From NCBI GenBank assembly GCA_051294375.1, contig CM119263.1, forward strand, positions 20,829,661-20,893,660: a stretch of 64,000 bases of DNA, read 5' to 3'. Source of the DNA: Paraspadella gotoi (Eukaryota > Chaetognatha). Numbering within the stretch: position 1 is the stretch's first letter; each line of letters starts with the position of its first letter. Below are positions 33,296 through 44,930 of the stretch, piece after piece. The position numbers were made by a program, and so were the translations under genes. The notes beneath the pieces are model-generated. The model saw only the letters and a program-made list of their open reading frames with translations. It had not been told where the DNA came from and did no database searches.

Positions 33296-33628
33296 CAGCG
33301 GGCAAAGCCCCGTCCTGGCTAAGATTTGATTCGGTTTTAGCTTTCGGTCACGCTTTTTGCAAATCATGGCTTCTGGATGTGATATGCATAGGGAGTTGAA
33401 ATTTCATATATGGCTTCTAATCATCAGATTCTTAAAATTCTCATGTTCATATCAATATTCGTATTTGTTTATAGTTTATTTACACAACAAAAACGTTTTT
33501 TTATTGTCGCTCTTCTCTCTCTCTTTCTTTTAAATATATGTCGCTCTCTCTCTCTTCTTTTTCTCCGTCAACTGCTTCTTCTGATTTGTCTAAAAACGAG
33601 TTCCCGGCTTGCAGCGTCATGTCCAGCT

Positions 33629-33663
<35 letters not shown>

Positions 33664-33689
33664 TCTCTCTCTCTCTCATCTCTTTTTAT

Positions 33690-33845
33690 CGAGCTTGACC
33701 GGCGAAAGCCGGGTCAGGCTCTATAATGTTTTTAGGGGTTGTTTCTTTGTGACGTAGTCGTCGTCGTCGTCGTCGTCGTCTCGTCCGTCACGCTTTTTTG
33801 TATAAAAAACTACTACGCTTTTATAGGTTTGGCTGTGACTTCATT
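33690..33845 (+). repeat. R-CGT repeat, truncated copy
   Basis: Hairpin TTGACCGGCGAAAGCCGGGT, GTGACGTAGTCGTCGTCGTC and TATAAAAAACTACTACGCTT as in the copy at 11466. Confidence 0.7.
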
Positions 33846-33849
33846 GTGC

Positions 33850-34036
33850 CCTCTCTCTCTCTCTCTGTTTATCTCTTTTTCTCTCTTCCTTTACACAAAA
33901 TATTTTCCAAATTCACAATAACGCTGATGAAGGCTTGAAATGAAGCCGAAACATGTCTGTTTTGCATAAAAATAAAATCGTTGTCAAAATTAAACTCAAA
34001 CTGTCTCTAATCGTCCCAAACAACGAAAAGAAAGGA
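33850..34036 (+). mobile_element. PLE-3, 5'-truncated Penelope-like end
   Basis: CT tract, intact hammerhead motif, AAAATCGTTGTC and, at the right end, the conserved tail in sense orientation (ACAACGAAAAGAAAGGATTT, about 34014-34035). A simple single-copy arrangement, unlike the head-to-head copies. Confidence 0.7.
33923..33957 (+). ncRNA. Hammerhead ribozyme motif, intact
   Basis: Stem I AACG/TGTT, CTGATGA, stem II GGCTT/AAGCC, GAAACATGTC. All core positions are present and the ACATGT of stem III is a palindrome. Confidence 0.85.
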
Positions 34037-34341
34037 TTTATATCACAATGTCTGATTTGGTTATACAAATAGAACTCTGTAAGGGATTTTACATATTTAA
34101 TCCTTAAGCCAATATATTGGCCTTTAAAGGTTTGCCAAATAATGCAAAAAGAAAATAGCAAATTAGATAGAAGGCGCCTTAGCCCAGGTCATTTATTCAT
34201 TTGCAAGCCGCAACCCTAATCTTAATATCCCTAGTACAAGCCTTTTTAAGCTAGCTAACAGCAAAACTATCATTTGGCCAGGTTGCCATGATTAAGTTTT
34301 GTGATTTTGCAATTTGGACAGGCTCAGAAAAGGATAGGAAG

Positions 34342-34670
34342 CTTAGGTTCGGGTTAGGGAAGGTACTGGGTAAGGAAAATAAGGATTAAAGTTTGGCTAT
34401 ATTGATGGCCGGGAGACAGGGATGCCTGAGTTGTGGCTCAGAGGTGAACCTCAGGCTGAGGTGAGGGTTGGTGGAGAGGCTCTGGAATGATGCAGGGTTA
34501 GGGTTCTGGCATAAATAAAACAGCAGCTGCTCGGGTTAAGATTCAGACTTAGGGTATGACAAGAAGCCCACGTTAGGGTTAGGGTTAGGGTTAGTTGGAT
34601 ATCCAAGCCAGGGAAACTGATTAAGATTAAGGTTTTGTTTAGGGCCCGGTTAGGGTTAGGGTTGAGTGAG
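34342..34670. repeat. Degenerate interstitial TTAGGG repeats
   Basis: Short runs of GGGTTAGGGTTAGGGTTAG (about 34573-34592 and 34648-34662) within GT-rich diverged repeat DNA. Telomere-like, interstitial. Confidence 0.75.
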
Positions 34671-34689
34671 AGGCTTGCTAGCTGCAAAG

Positions 34690-35160
34690 TAGAGCGTTGA
34701 AAAATAACAAAATATAACAAATTAAGTGAGGTACATAGCTATTTTAGTGTAATGTAGTCTGTAGAATTCGATGGTGATGACCATTTTTTTGTATAATTTT
34801 ATTTTTTCCTTTTAACTTATTTTTTATTATTATTTATTTATAAATATAGCTAATAAACAATTAATAAAATATAAAATTTGTAAATAAACTTACCAAAATA
34901 TTTATATGGGTCTTTATTTTCATATTATGTAAGTTAAATATGGCTTTTATAAAATCTTAATTATTTGAGTTTCTTATACTCTACAATGTTTGCTCCATTT
35001 TAATAGCACCCTATATGCTGCAAAAATCGCCATTTCCGACAAAAAAGATGAGACTATACAAAAAAATGGTTATCATCATCGAATTCTACAGACTTTATTA
35101 CACTAAAATAGCTATGTACCTCACTTGATTTGTTATATTTCGTTATTTTTCAACGCCCTA
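34690..35160. mobile_element. Fold-back MITE, hAT-like (copy B)
   Basis: Ends TAGAGCGTTGAAAAATAAC and TTTTTCAACGCCCTA, flanked by the 8-bp direct repeat CTGCAAAG (34682-34689 and 35161-35168). Same family as copy A but with about half the interior. Confidence 0.9.
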
Positions 35161-35379
35161 CTGCAAAGGTCACGTCGCCTTCCATCTAATTTGCTACTTG
35201 CATCACTTGGTAAACTTTTTAGAGGCCAATATCTTGGTTTAAAGATTAAAGATTTAAAATCCCTTAGACAGTTCTATTTGTTTAACCAGATAGTAAAATT
35301 TTATTAAAATTAGTGGAGTAGTTTGGTCAGGGCCAATTTGGTTAAAAAAAAAGCCTTTTATAATAATATTTTTATAACT

Positions 35380-36330
35380 TTATTTATAAACCAAAACATA
35401 AAAGGTAATATTAAAGTTAATGGTAACTTTATTTTTATGCTGGCTGAATAACAGCTTATTTGTTTCCAAAAATCCTAAATTTTTAAAACCAAAAATGGTT
35501 CGACTCAAAGACTGGCGTGGAAAATCCATAATGAGCATCCATGAAAATTTTTCATTGTGATATTCGTTTTCTCCCCTAAATTTGGCACAAGAAGCTTTGC
35601 AGGTATCAGAAACTTTCATAAATGTATGATATTTCTGGGAGCTCTAATGCTCTCTCTTCTCTTATCTTTTTCTCATTCTCACTCATTTTTTGCATTTATA
35701 TCATACTGGATGTATAAAAATCTTTAAAATTTTTTTCACCAAAACCTGTCGATTGAGAAGAAAAAAAATTACTAACGCTTTCCATTACATTAAAAGAATG
35801 CTTTTTTTTTAAATTCGTTAACCTTAGTATATTTCTCATCTATTAAAACTATAAAATAAGTCAAAAACCGAGTTTTAGTTCAAATAAAACGCACCTCATA
35901 AATCATCACAAATTAAAAGTTGACTTAAAAATTTAATTGCTGCAATACTATTGAATTTTTTTCCTTAATTTTTTAGGTACCAGAAGCACCATTGAAAGGG
36001 AATATTTGATTAGATTTGTGGACATTTTGAAGTATTTTTGTTTAACAAATTGTAATAAAATGTAAAAATGTAAATTTTTGATTAGTCAATTTAAAAATTA
36101 ATTCATAGGCAAACAATGGATGACCAATGGCAAATGAACCGACTCAGAGGTAAAGAAGATAAGAAGTACCCAAAATCCGCAGTAAAAAATTTTTCTTCAA
36201 TGATCTTGACGTTCAAATCTCAACACAAAAGTCAAAATTGACAAAAATAGACATAATTTTTTTTATTAAAAGTTGCAAAAATTATATCGATTCTTGATTA
36301 GAAAATGCTGTAGATGATTTTAATTTATCC
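35380..36330 (-). repeat. Repeat F1, inverted copy of the first half
   Basis: Reverse complement of about 23380-24100 (CATACTGGATGTATAAAAAT, CGATTGAGAAGAAAAAAAAT, GACCAATGGCAAATGAACCG). The left part, 35480-35640, is also shared with 32880-33060. Confidence 0.6.
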
Positions 36331-36707
36331 GTAGTCCAGCCCACTTTGTCTTAGGGTTCAAATTTAATCAATTCTGTTGATAATATTCTAGCAATATTGC
36401 AAAAAGTGGTTTTTTTGCTGATTTCCGCAATAGAAATCACTGCCAAAAGTAAAAGAGGAGCTAACGATCGGAGTTCTAAGAGTTTTCAACCGGGAGTCAG
36501 ATTCGGAAAAAATCTTCCAAAGAAGGGGTGGATTTTCCAAAGATTTTGGTTAATATTTTCTATATTTAAGGTAGGATTTTTTTGAAACTTAATATTAACA
36601 ATATTGCCATCATTCTACCTTGGCCGGAATAAGAATATATTAAAAAACCTCTGGCTTTGTTCGTCCGAGCTTAGTCTTAAAAGAATAGAGAAAGAGAAGG
36701 AGATGAA

Positions 36708-37068
36708 AACAAGTTTGAGCAAACAATGTTGGATCTGCCTACGATAATTAAGCGAAAATCAGCTAATCAGATGATAAATAAAAATTTTTTTAAAAATTTT
36801 TTTAACTCACATTATTTTTCAACTCGCATCATTTTTTCAACTCACATCATTTTTTTTAATTTGCATCATTTTTACAATTCGCATCATTTTTTCAACTTGC
36901 ATCATTTTTTTAACTAGCATCATTTTTATGATCATTTTAGTGCTGATTCATCGGAAAAAAGTCTGCAGCTGGCTCTGCAGGGGCTCTTTCTTTTTCTATC
37001 TTTTCTCCTGCGGCTTCTGCTGCTGCCTTTTGATTCCTTTCTTTTTTTCTGGCTGCCTCTGCTGCTGC

Positions 37069-37112
<44 letters not shown>

Positions 37113-38335
37113 GTTTTTATTTAAAAAAAAATGAATTAGGATTGAACTCGTAAAATTAGGCATCGCATTTGCGCTATCGCAAAATCGTGTTTTTATTTTG
37201 TTTTTATCTCTCTCTATCTCTCTCTCTCTCTTTCTCTCTCTCTCTATGCATTGCGACGATCATTTTGCTTTTAAGATTTTTTTAACTTGCATCATTTTTT
37301 CAACTTTTATAATTTTTTTCCACTTGCATAATTTTTTAAATTGCATCATTTTTTCACATTAATTATTTAATATTAATTAAAACATTTATTAGTAATCATA
37401 AATAATAAAGATTCAAGTAAAAGTGACTTAGGTTTTTTCCAATTTAAACTCATTTCCACTTGGCACAATTCCGTCAAAACTTATATCTAGTTCTTCACAC
37501 ACTTTCCTACCCGCTCACAAAATTTCATCTCAAATCTAATTCATGGGTTAAAATAAGTAAAAAGATTCAAGTAAATGTGAGTCATATTTTTTTCATATAA
37601 ACTCATTTCCACTCGTACCGAAACTTTATATCAAGCTTCGTCAGACACTTTCTTAGCCACACACAAAATTTGTACTCAATCTATCCATCGAATTATGATT
37701 AATTAGAGTATTTATTGGTTAAAATAAGTAAAAGGATTTTAGTAAATGCGACTTATGTTTTTTCCATTTAAACTCATTTCCACTCACACGATTCCATCGA
37801 AACTTTATTTCCAGCTTTATCACACTCTTTACTACCCACACACAAAATTTTATTCCAATCTAACCAGGTAATCACTAGTTATTGGAGCTTTTTGCTAAGG
37901 TGGGACGGATTGACGGATTTATTGACTGATTAATTAATTAATTATTGATTAATTAATTGACTAATTAATTAATTAATTAGTCAATTAATTATTGATTAAT
38001 TAATTGACTAATTAATTAATTAATTAATTATCTGATAAAAAGAAAAAGAAGCCTAATCAATTAGTGAAACAGGTTTTTTTTCCATTTAAAATCATTTCCA
38101 CTCAAACGATTCCATCTAAATTTGATTTCCTGTTCAATCACACATTTTACTACCAACATACAAAATTCCAGGTCAATCGCCCCATTCACTCATGAGCAAT
38201 TGGTGTTCAAATAGTGAAATATATTTTTTTGTTTCTTCCATTTAAACTCATTTCCACTCGGACGATTCCATCGAAACTTCATATCAAGCTCAATCACCCA
38301 CTTCCCTACCCACACACTCAAAAAAAAAGAAAATG
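36708..38335 (+). mobile_element. HINE/pearl-like element, long copy without 3' hairpin
   Basis: 5' end AAAACAAGTTTGAGCAAACA and TTGGATCTGCC, an 18-bp tandem array (TTGCATCATTTTTTCAAC, 36790-36930), CT tracts (37072-37112 and 37206-37245), then about five core repeats of 155-170 bp (37420-38330), each with AAACTCATTTCCACT and CACACACAAAAT. The terminal hairpin and ACGG microsatellite are missing; it stops just before the TRIM-A at 38381. Confidence 0.7.
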
Positions 38336-38380
38336 GAGTTGGAACTGAGAGACTTTGAGTGGGAGGACAAAACAAAGTTA

Positions 38381-39034
38381 TGAAGAGACAGTAATTATTG
38401 ATATGTGTTAATGACAGAACGTTCATTAAGCAGTCCCTGAGCTTCGGATCAGGCTGTAACACCATGTTACAGGCGGGTTAAGCGCCCCGTCCCTCTTAAC
38501 TGCCAGACGACCACCGGCAGAACCCCGGACCTTTGGGTTGGGAGGCGAATGACTTGCCTCCGGCACCAATGGCCGCTGATGAATGGTTGGTGGGTTTTAG
38601 TCGCACCATACATCCCCCCCGCCCGTAGGAAGATGTCTGTTGCGTCTCTTCAGTGAATTGTTGTTGTTGTGGAAAGTGCGTCACCAAGTTGAGGCATGTC
38701 GCCTGATGTGTTGTGTGGCGGAAAGTGCATCGCCAGGTGAGGCATGTCGCCTGAAAGTGATTGTTATTGCTGTGTGTCGAAGTCGGGCTCACCAATGAAG
38801 AGACAGTAATTATTGATATGTGTTAAACTGTTAATGACAGAACCGTTCAATATAAGCAGTCCCTGAGCTTCGGATTCAGGCTGTAACCCATGTTACAGGC
38901 GTGTTAAGCGCCCCGTCCTTCTTAACTGCCAGACGACCACCGGGCTAGAACACCGGACCTTTGGGTTGGGAGGCGAATGACTTGCCTCCGGCACCAATGG
39001 CGCTGATGAACGGTGGTGGGTTTAGTCCACCATA
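38381..39034 (-). mobile_element. TRIM-A copy 2, miniature LTR retrotransposon
   Basis: Complete: 5' LTR 38796-39034, internal region 38611-38795, 3' LTR 38381-38610, and 4-bp duplication GTTA on the plus strand (38377-38380 and 39035-39038). On the minus strand the primer-binding site TTGGTGAGCCCGACTTC follows the 5' LTR and the purine tract GGGCGGGGGGGATG precedes the 3' LTR. The internal region contains GGCGACATGCCTCA twice. Minus-strand frames starting at the primer-binding site are not conserved in reading frame between copies. Confidence 0.92.
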
Positions 39035-39038
39035 GTTA

Positions 39039-39651
39039 GAACAATCCGTCATCGATAGATATGAGGGAAAAACAAGAAATAGTTTACTCTCAGAACAAGA
39101 AAACAAAACAATCCAAAAATAAACAAGAATAGTTTACTCTCAGAACAAGAAAAACAAAACCAATCCCAAATATGAAAGCAAAACAAGAGAGGGAGGGAAA
39201 GAGTAGGATAAGAATTTCATCAGACAGGGAAATATTTAGACGACAAAACATTGGATGTGGAATCATGTGTTCTGGCGTCGCCAGGCAACGACGAAGAAAG
39301 CGAAAAAGGAGGAGAGAGAGAGAGGAGAGAGTGGGAGAACACGTTCTAAATGTTTATTAACATCGAATACGCGATGACAGAAGGAAAAGAGAGTGGATAT
39401 AAATAGAAATAAAAATAGAAATAAACAGAAATAAAGATATATTCCAAACCAAGTCGACAGCAAATAAAAATAAATAAAAAAAGGTTGAGTAGAACGATTA
39501 ATAAAAAAACCCTACTCTAAACCAAAAAAAATCTTAAAAGCATAGGATCAAGCCATGATGATAGTATTCATTATGCGATGAATAGTCATTACATTCATCG
39601 TATAATAAAAAAAACAAATGCGTGTTATGAGTGAAAGAGAGAGAGAGAGAG

Positions 39652-39689
<38 letters not shown>

Positions 39690-40897
39690 GAGAGAGAGAG
39701 ATGATGAGAGGTGGACAAGTTTTCCCGCCACGAAACGCAATCAGAATTTTAGGGAAAAATCTTAAAGCCAATAGGGGATTCGAGCCAAGCTTTTGATTGG
39801 TAACCAATTATTAATGCGATTGATACTTATCTTATGCGAATGAATAACCAATAATTGATGCGATGATTTATAAAATAACTGATGTGATATGAATCAAATG
39901 AATGAGGACGATGCATAGTCATTTCATTGATGTGATGATAATCAATTCATTGATATGATGATAATCATTTCATTGATGCGATGATTAGTGCATTCATTGA
40001 CGCGATGAGTCATTCATCGTAAATAAAACAACAAATGCGTGTAGAATGAAAGAGAGAGAGAGAGCAGAGACAGAGAGAGAGAGAGAGATGAGAGAGAAGA
40101 GAGAGATGAGAGGGAGAGATGAGAGACGAGAGAAAGCTGAACAGAGCCGGAAACTTCGGTACTCGTTTACTCGTCGCCTTGGTGAAAAAAAAAGGACGCT
40201 AAAAAATTTTATTTTTGTAAAAAAAAATGAGGAGAGAGAGAGATAGAAGAAGCCGGAACTCGTTTAATGACCGAGGTGAAAAAAGGTGACTAAGAAAGAT
40301 AGTTGTTTACAAAAAAAAGAGATAGAAAGAGAGAAAGGAGAGAGAGAGCAGATAGAGAGAAAGTAGAGAGAGAGAGGAGGGAGATAAGAGAGAGAGCCGG
40401 AACTTGTGTTTACTCGTTTAGCAAGATGAATAATTTTTTTTTTTGTAAAAAACAAAAAAAAGAGAGAGACGAAAGAGAGAAGAGAGAGAGAGAAAGGAGA
40501 GAGGGAAAAGAGAGAGAGAGAGGAAAGTTTTTCCTCGCCAACGATACGCAATATTTAGGTCCACTCTTTTTTATACTGAGTTCGCAATGATCTCGTGTCA
40601 AGTTGATTTTTTTTTATACAAGTAACGTTTCCGTTGCCAATCCAAACCGTTATTAGTGCATGTTCTCGAATTGTTTACTCGTTGCCCCGCACGGCCACGA
40701 AATCCCGGTCAGTAAGTTTTCTTCACATTTTCTCAATAAAATCCACGAAAAATCTCAGATGTAAATTTGGGATTTTGTATTGGAGAAAGAAGCGGCGGAA
40801 TAATGGCGATAATAAAAAGTTTTTAGAGGAAAGAAAAATAAGAATTTTTCAAAAACGGTGTAAACAAAGTGAATAATTTTTTTTGTAAAAAAAAGAG

Positions 40898-40939
<42 letters not shown>

Positions 40940-41399
40940 GGAGACGGAGGGAGCCGGAGGGAGAGAGAGAGAGAGAGCCTGACTCGTTTTTTTTAAACGA
41001 TTTCAGAAAGGCCGCGCCTGATCAAAATATATGTTTTTTAGAAGAAAAATAATCAGAATTTTCAAAAAACGAAGAATTCACGAAAGAGATGCACAGAAAG
41101 ACAGACAGAGAGAAACTTGAACTCGTTTTTTAAACGATTCAGAAAAAAAAATTATATATAATTTAAAAAAATAAATAAAAGAAAGGCAAAAATGTTCCAA
41201 TGGGTTTACAATTGGAAACTTTTCCAATTTTTTTCAATCGAGCTTGTAAAATATTTTATTTTTAATTTGTACTTAAAAATTTAAGGGCAAAAATATAAGC
41301 CCCTTTTTCCCCTCCCAATTTTTTAAAAAAAAAAATCTTTTGAGTTCCATTTTTTATTAGAATTTGAACAAGTTTTTGAAGAGAGATTTAATTTTTTTT
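39039..41399. other. Repeat mosaic with GA tracts, no gene seen
   Basis: A direct repeat at about 39065-39170 (AATAGTTTACTCTCAGAACA twice). (GA)n at 39632-39700, 40050-40135 and 40885-40975. GATGCGATGATAATCATTCA-type tandem DNA at 39820-40020. Inverted copies of the AAATTTGGGATTTTGTATTG repeat near 40740-40830. Arg/Glu and Leu/Ser frames are microsatellite translations. Confidence 0.5.
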
Positions 41400-41865
41400 T
41401 AAATTTCATCTTCAATATTATAATAATCTGAATTGTAAATTAGCTTAAACATTTCTATATACTAATTTTGGATATTTAATCAGTAGGTTTTTCTATAATC
41501 TCATTTGCATATGCAGTAAATCATAATGAACGTGGAAATTCAACAAAAATACTTAAAATCAAATGTAATAAGAAAATATCAAAGTATTTCAAGTTGAGAA
41601 AGCCAATATCTATTTTTTTAAACTTCACCTATGATGCAACTTTTGTACTTTAGAATAATTCATAATAATTTTTATTTAAAAAAAACGTAAGTGACAGAAA
41701 ACTATAAGTAGTTAGTTTTTAGTTTAAAACAGCGTGACGGCAGACGACGACGACGACGACGACGACGACGCCGACGCCGACGACGACGAACTACGGTCAC
41801 AAGAATCTCACCGGCGATCAATTCAAAGAAACTGTCCGGCTTCGCCGTCATGGCTTGATAACAAG
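41400..41865 (-). repeat. R-CGT repeat, near-complete inverted copy
   Basis: From AAATTTCATCTTCAATATTA through GCGTGACGGC, a GACGAC tract (41740-41790) and the hairpin end TGTCCGGCTTCGCCGTCA. Reverse complement of 11466-11945. Confidence 0.75.
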
Positions 41866-43748
41866 ACTAATTATTAATGTAATGTATACAAGAAATCAGG
41901 TTTTAATAATTTGAACATAAAGAAATAACGACTTGGTTGTCGCGCTACGGGGAAATTCAGAAAAAAAAGAATAAAAAAATCTTAAGCAATTAGGATCGAG
42001 CCTACTTTTGATGATAACCAAAATTGATGCGATGATAACAATATTGATGGATGATAACAAATATTGATGCGATGATAACGAAGGATTGATGCGATGATAA
42101 CCAAATGATGGATACGATTGATAGTCTTCTTGATGCGATGAAATATTCATTGATGCGATGATACGTCCTTCAATTGGATCGGATGTAATCATTCATTGAT
42201 GCGATAATAGGTCATTCATTGATGCGATATAGTCATTCATTGATGCGATGCCTAGTCATTCATTGACGTGGTGAGTTAATTAGAGAGAGAGGAGAGCGAG
42301 AGCGACAGAGAGTTGATGAGAGAGAAATATAGAGAGAATAATAAAAATAATAATAAATGTTTTTAGAAGAAAAACATACAAAATCCACGAAAAATCTCAG
42401 AAATAAATTTGGGATTTTGTATTAAGAAAATGTTTATTAGAGGTGTGATTAAGCATCAATTAACTTTCTATTTTTTTTTTCAATTGAAATAAGACTGAAG
42501 TCTTTGTTCATCTAGTTCAAAATGAGGTTGAAAACCTATTTTTTTGCATAATTATTGAAATTAATGAGATGATATTGCAATTGTATGCAATGAAAACTCG
42601 TCGGGCTTTAAGGACTAAACTAATTTTCAATAATAAAGGTCAAAAATATCAATCTCTATTAAAAATATATAGTGACAATAATCAGTTAACGACTATGATA
42701 TTTTGACTTAAAAATTTTTTTTTACTTATTCACTAAAATTTCATTTCCTCATCTTAAAAATTTTTTCTTGAATGAAATTTTTAGATTGTTATAAATTTTA
42801 TATTATATATTAATTATATTATATATCTTAATTATATATTAATATATTAATTAATAGTTTAGTTTTACTTGTTTTGCTTCTAGTTACTTAACTGATACAC
42901 TGTTTTTGATTTTGTCAATACTGTTTTTGGTTAATATAAAAAAAAAAAAAAAATTATTTATGCTAAAAAAAAAAAAAATATATATATATATAAAAAATAT
43001 ATATATATATAATTTAAATTTAAACGTTCTTGACGTTGTATTTATGTTTCATATGAATTAGTTCATAATATTGTTATTCATGAGTCCATTTAAACGTTAG
43101 TGTCTTTTGTATTTTTTGAATTTAATAAATTAGTTTTTACTTTTGAATTAAAATAATAATGTTGCTTCGCTTTTATAATTGAGTTTTTTGGTTAAAAAAG
43201 TGAATTTAGACGTTCTTGAACGCTTATATTTGACAGTTTCATTATAATTAGTTTCATAACATTTTATTTATTTTGAGTCCATTTTAAACGTTAGTGTCTG
43301 GTTAGTGTTTGTCTTCTGTTGAATTTTAATGTTAGTTTTTACTTGCTTACTGTTTTCTAGTTTTATCACTGTACTGTTTTTTGATTTGTTCATACTGTTT
43401 TTGGGTATTATAAAAAAAAAAAAAAAAAAATATTATTATGTCAATACTGTTTTTTGTATTAATAAAAAAAAAAAAAATATTATTTATATTAATCCGCCCA
43501 ATTGCCGGATATATAGCAGGTATCGCTTACCTGTCACAGAAGTCGATGTACATGTGGCATTGCCTGCATTATAAGTTATTCTTCCCTTTTTCTAAAATGA
43601 ATCCACGAAAATCTCGGATGTAAATTTGGGATTTTGTATTGAGAAAAAAAATAAATGGCGATAATAAAAGTTTTTAGAAGGAAAGAAATAATAAGAATTT
43701 TTCAAAAATCGGTGGTGAAAAAAGTGAATAATTTTTTTTTTGTAAAAT

Positions 43749-43779
<31 letters not shown>

Positions 43780-44005
43780 CGGAGGGAGAGAGAGAGAGAG
43801 AGCCTGAACTCGTTTTTAAACGATTCAGAAAAGGCAGCGCCTGATCAAATATATATTTTTTTTAGAAAGAAAAAAATAATCAGAATTTTTCAAAAAATGA
43901 ACGATCACGCAAGAGATCGTACAGAAAGAGTCAGACGCACACAAAGAGAACAGAGAGAGACTGATTTCGTTTTTAAACGATTCAGAAAAGGCAGCGCCTG
44001 AAAAA
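41866..44005. other. Tandem and interspersed repeat mosaic, no gene seen
   Basis: (GATGCGATGATA)-type tandem DNA at 41995-42270. A diverged direct repeat around 43020-43110 and 43195-43300 (TTAAACGTTAGTGTCT in both). A poly-A/AT stretch at 42930-43010. (GA)n at 43750-43802. AAATTTGGGATTTTGTATTG repeat copies at 42390-42430 and 43600-43700. Confidence 0.5.
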
Positions 44006-44445
44006 CCACAGGATCCCCCCACCAGACTTCTCCACAGGGGCCTCAATCCTGAGGAGATGTCTGAGAGAAGGTTTTGATCTCATTGCCATAGTGAGAGCGA
44101 GCGGGCGAGCGAGCGAGCGAGTCTGGAGCGTTACCAGAGAAGTAGGGCATAGGCGTGATATGCATACCCTAAGCGACGTAAGCGTGGGCGCACGGTGCGC
44201 AGCGGTTGCGTGTTCGAGAGTAGGGCTCACCACTTATGGACGACACAAGTTTCAGATCAAGAATGATTTATTCTTCAACAAGGTTATAAACAATAACAGT
44301 CAAAATGCTCAGATGCTAAGTCTATTACAATGGTATTTACAAAGGTCAACGATTTGACCACATATAACTGGGGGAACCGAGCGGGGTCAGGTTGTTAAGG
44401 TCAAGTGGTTTGACCGAGGTTGCGTGTTCTATATGTTCGTCCACA
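44006..44445 (-). mobile_element. TRIM-B element, 5' LTR plus internal region
   Basis: On the minus strand: an LTR-like segment (44233-44445, TGTGGACGAAC...GTCGTCCATAAG, with AATAAA inside), then the primer-binding-site-like TGGTGAGCCCTACTCTCGAA, a ~220-bp GC-rich internal region with GCTCGCTCGCTCGC, and the purine tract GGTGGGGGGATCC followed by TGTGG, the first bases of a 3' LTR that is otherwise missing. Same layout as TRIM-A and a very similar primer-binding site. The minus-strand frame here starts inside that site and is not taken as a gene. Confidence 0.6.
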
Positions 44446-44905
44446 AGTTCCCATTTTTATTATAGATTTAAAAAAAAAATTGAATTTCATCTTCCATATT
44501 AAATACTGCAATATGTAAATTAGATTAAAGCATTTCTATATACTAATTTGGATATTATAATGAGTACTATAATCTCATTTGCATATTTCAGTAAATTATA
44601 ATGAAGTGGAAATTCAAACAAAAAAATTCAAACAACAAATGTAATAAAAAAATATCAAAGCTTTTTCAAGATAAGAAGCCATATCTAAATTTTTAACTTA
44701 CTATGATGGCACACTTTTATAATACTTCATTGTAATTCATATAATTTTTATTTAAAAAAAACGGTAAGTCCCAGCCAAAACTATAAAAGCGCAGTAGTTT
44801 TTATATAAAAACAGCGTGACGCCGACGACGACGACGACGACGCCGACGACGACGAAGACGACGACGACTACGTCACAAAGAAGCAATCCTAAAACAATTA
44901 ATAGA
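44446..44905 (-). repeat. R-CGT repeat, inverted copy in block A
   Basis: Starts in AAGTTCCCATTTTTATTATA and ends with GCGTGACGCCGACGACGACG, interrupted by the N-run where the hairpin end should follow. TRIM-B is inserted at its GGGAACT end. Confidence 0.7.
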
Positions 44906-44930
44906 NNNNNNNNNNNNNNNNNNNNNNNNN
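44906..44930. other. Assembly gap, 25 N
   Basis: Run of 25 N, located exactly where block A stops matching block B (after AACAATTAATAGA). Confidence 1.

Larger units (their letters stand above)
34040..35300. repeat. Inverted repeat pair flanking telomere-like DNA and a MITE
   Basis: 34040-34182 and 35170-35300 are diverged reverse complements (GGCCAATAT.TTGG, AAAATCCCTTA, TCTAATTTGCTA). Their translations share a phrase of the form GQY(I/L)GL(R/K)IK...KSL..FYL.NQI, suggesting remnants of one coding element, not identified. Confidence 0.5.

Noticed and set aside
43982-44233. 83-residue minus-strand frame (and its twin at 49950-50204) as a gene
   Set aside because: It begins inside the TRIM-B primer-binding site and runs through non-coding LTR-element DNA into unrelated flanks that differ between copies.
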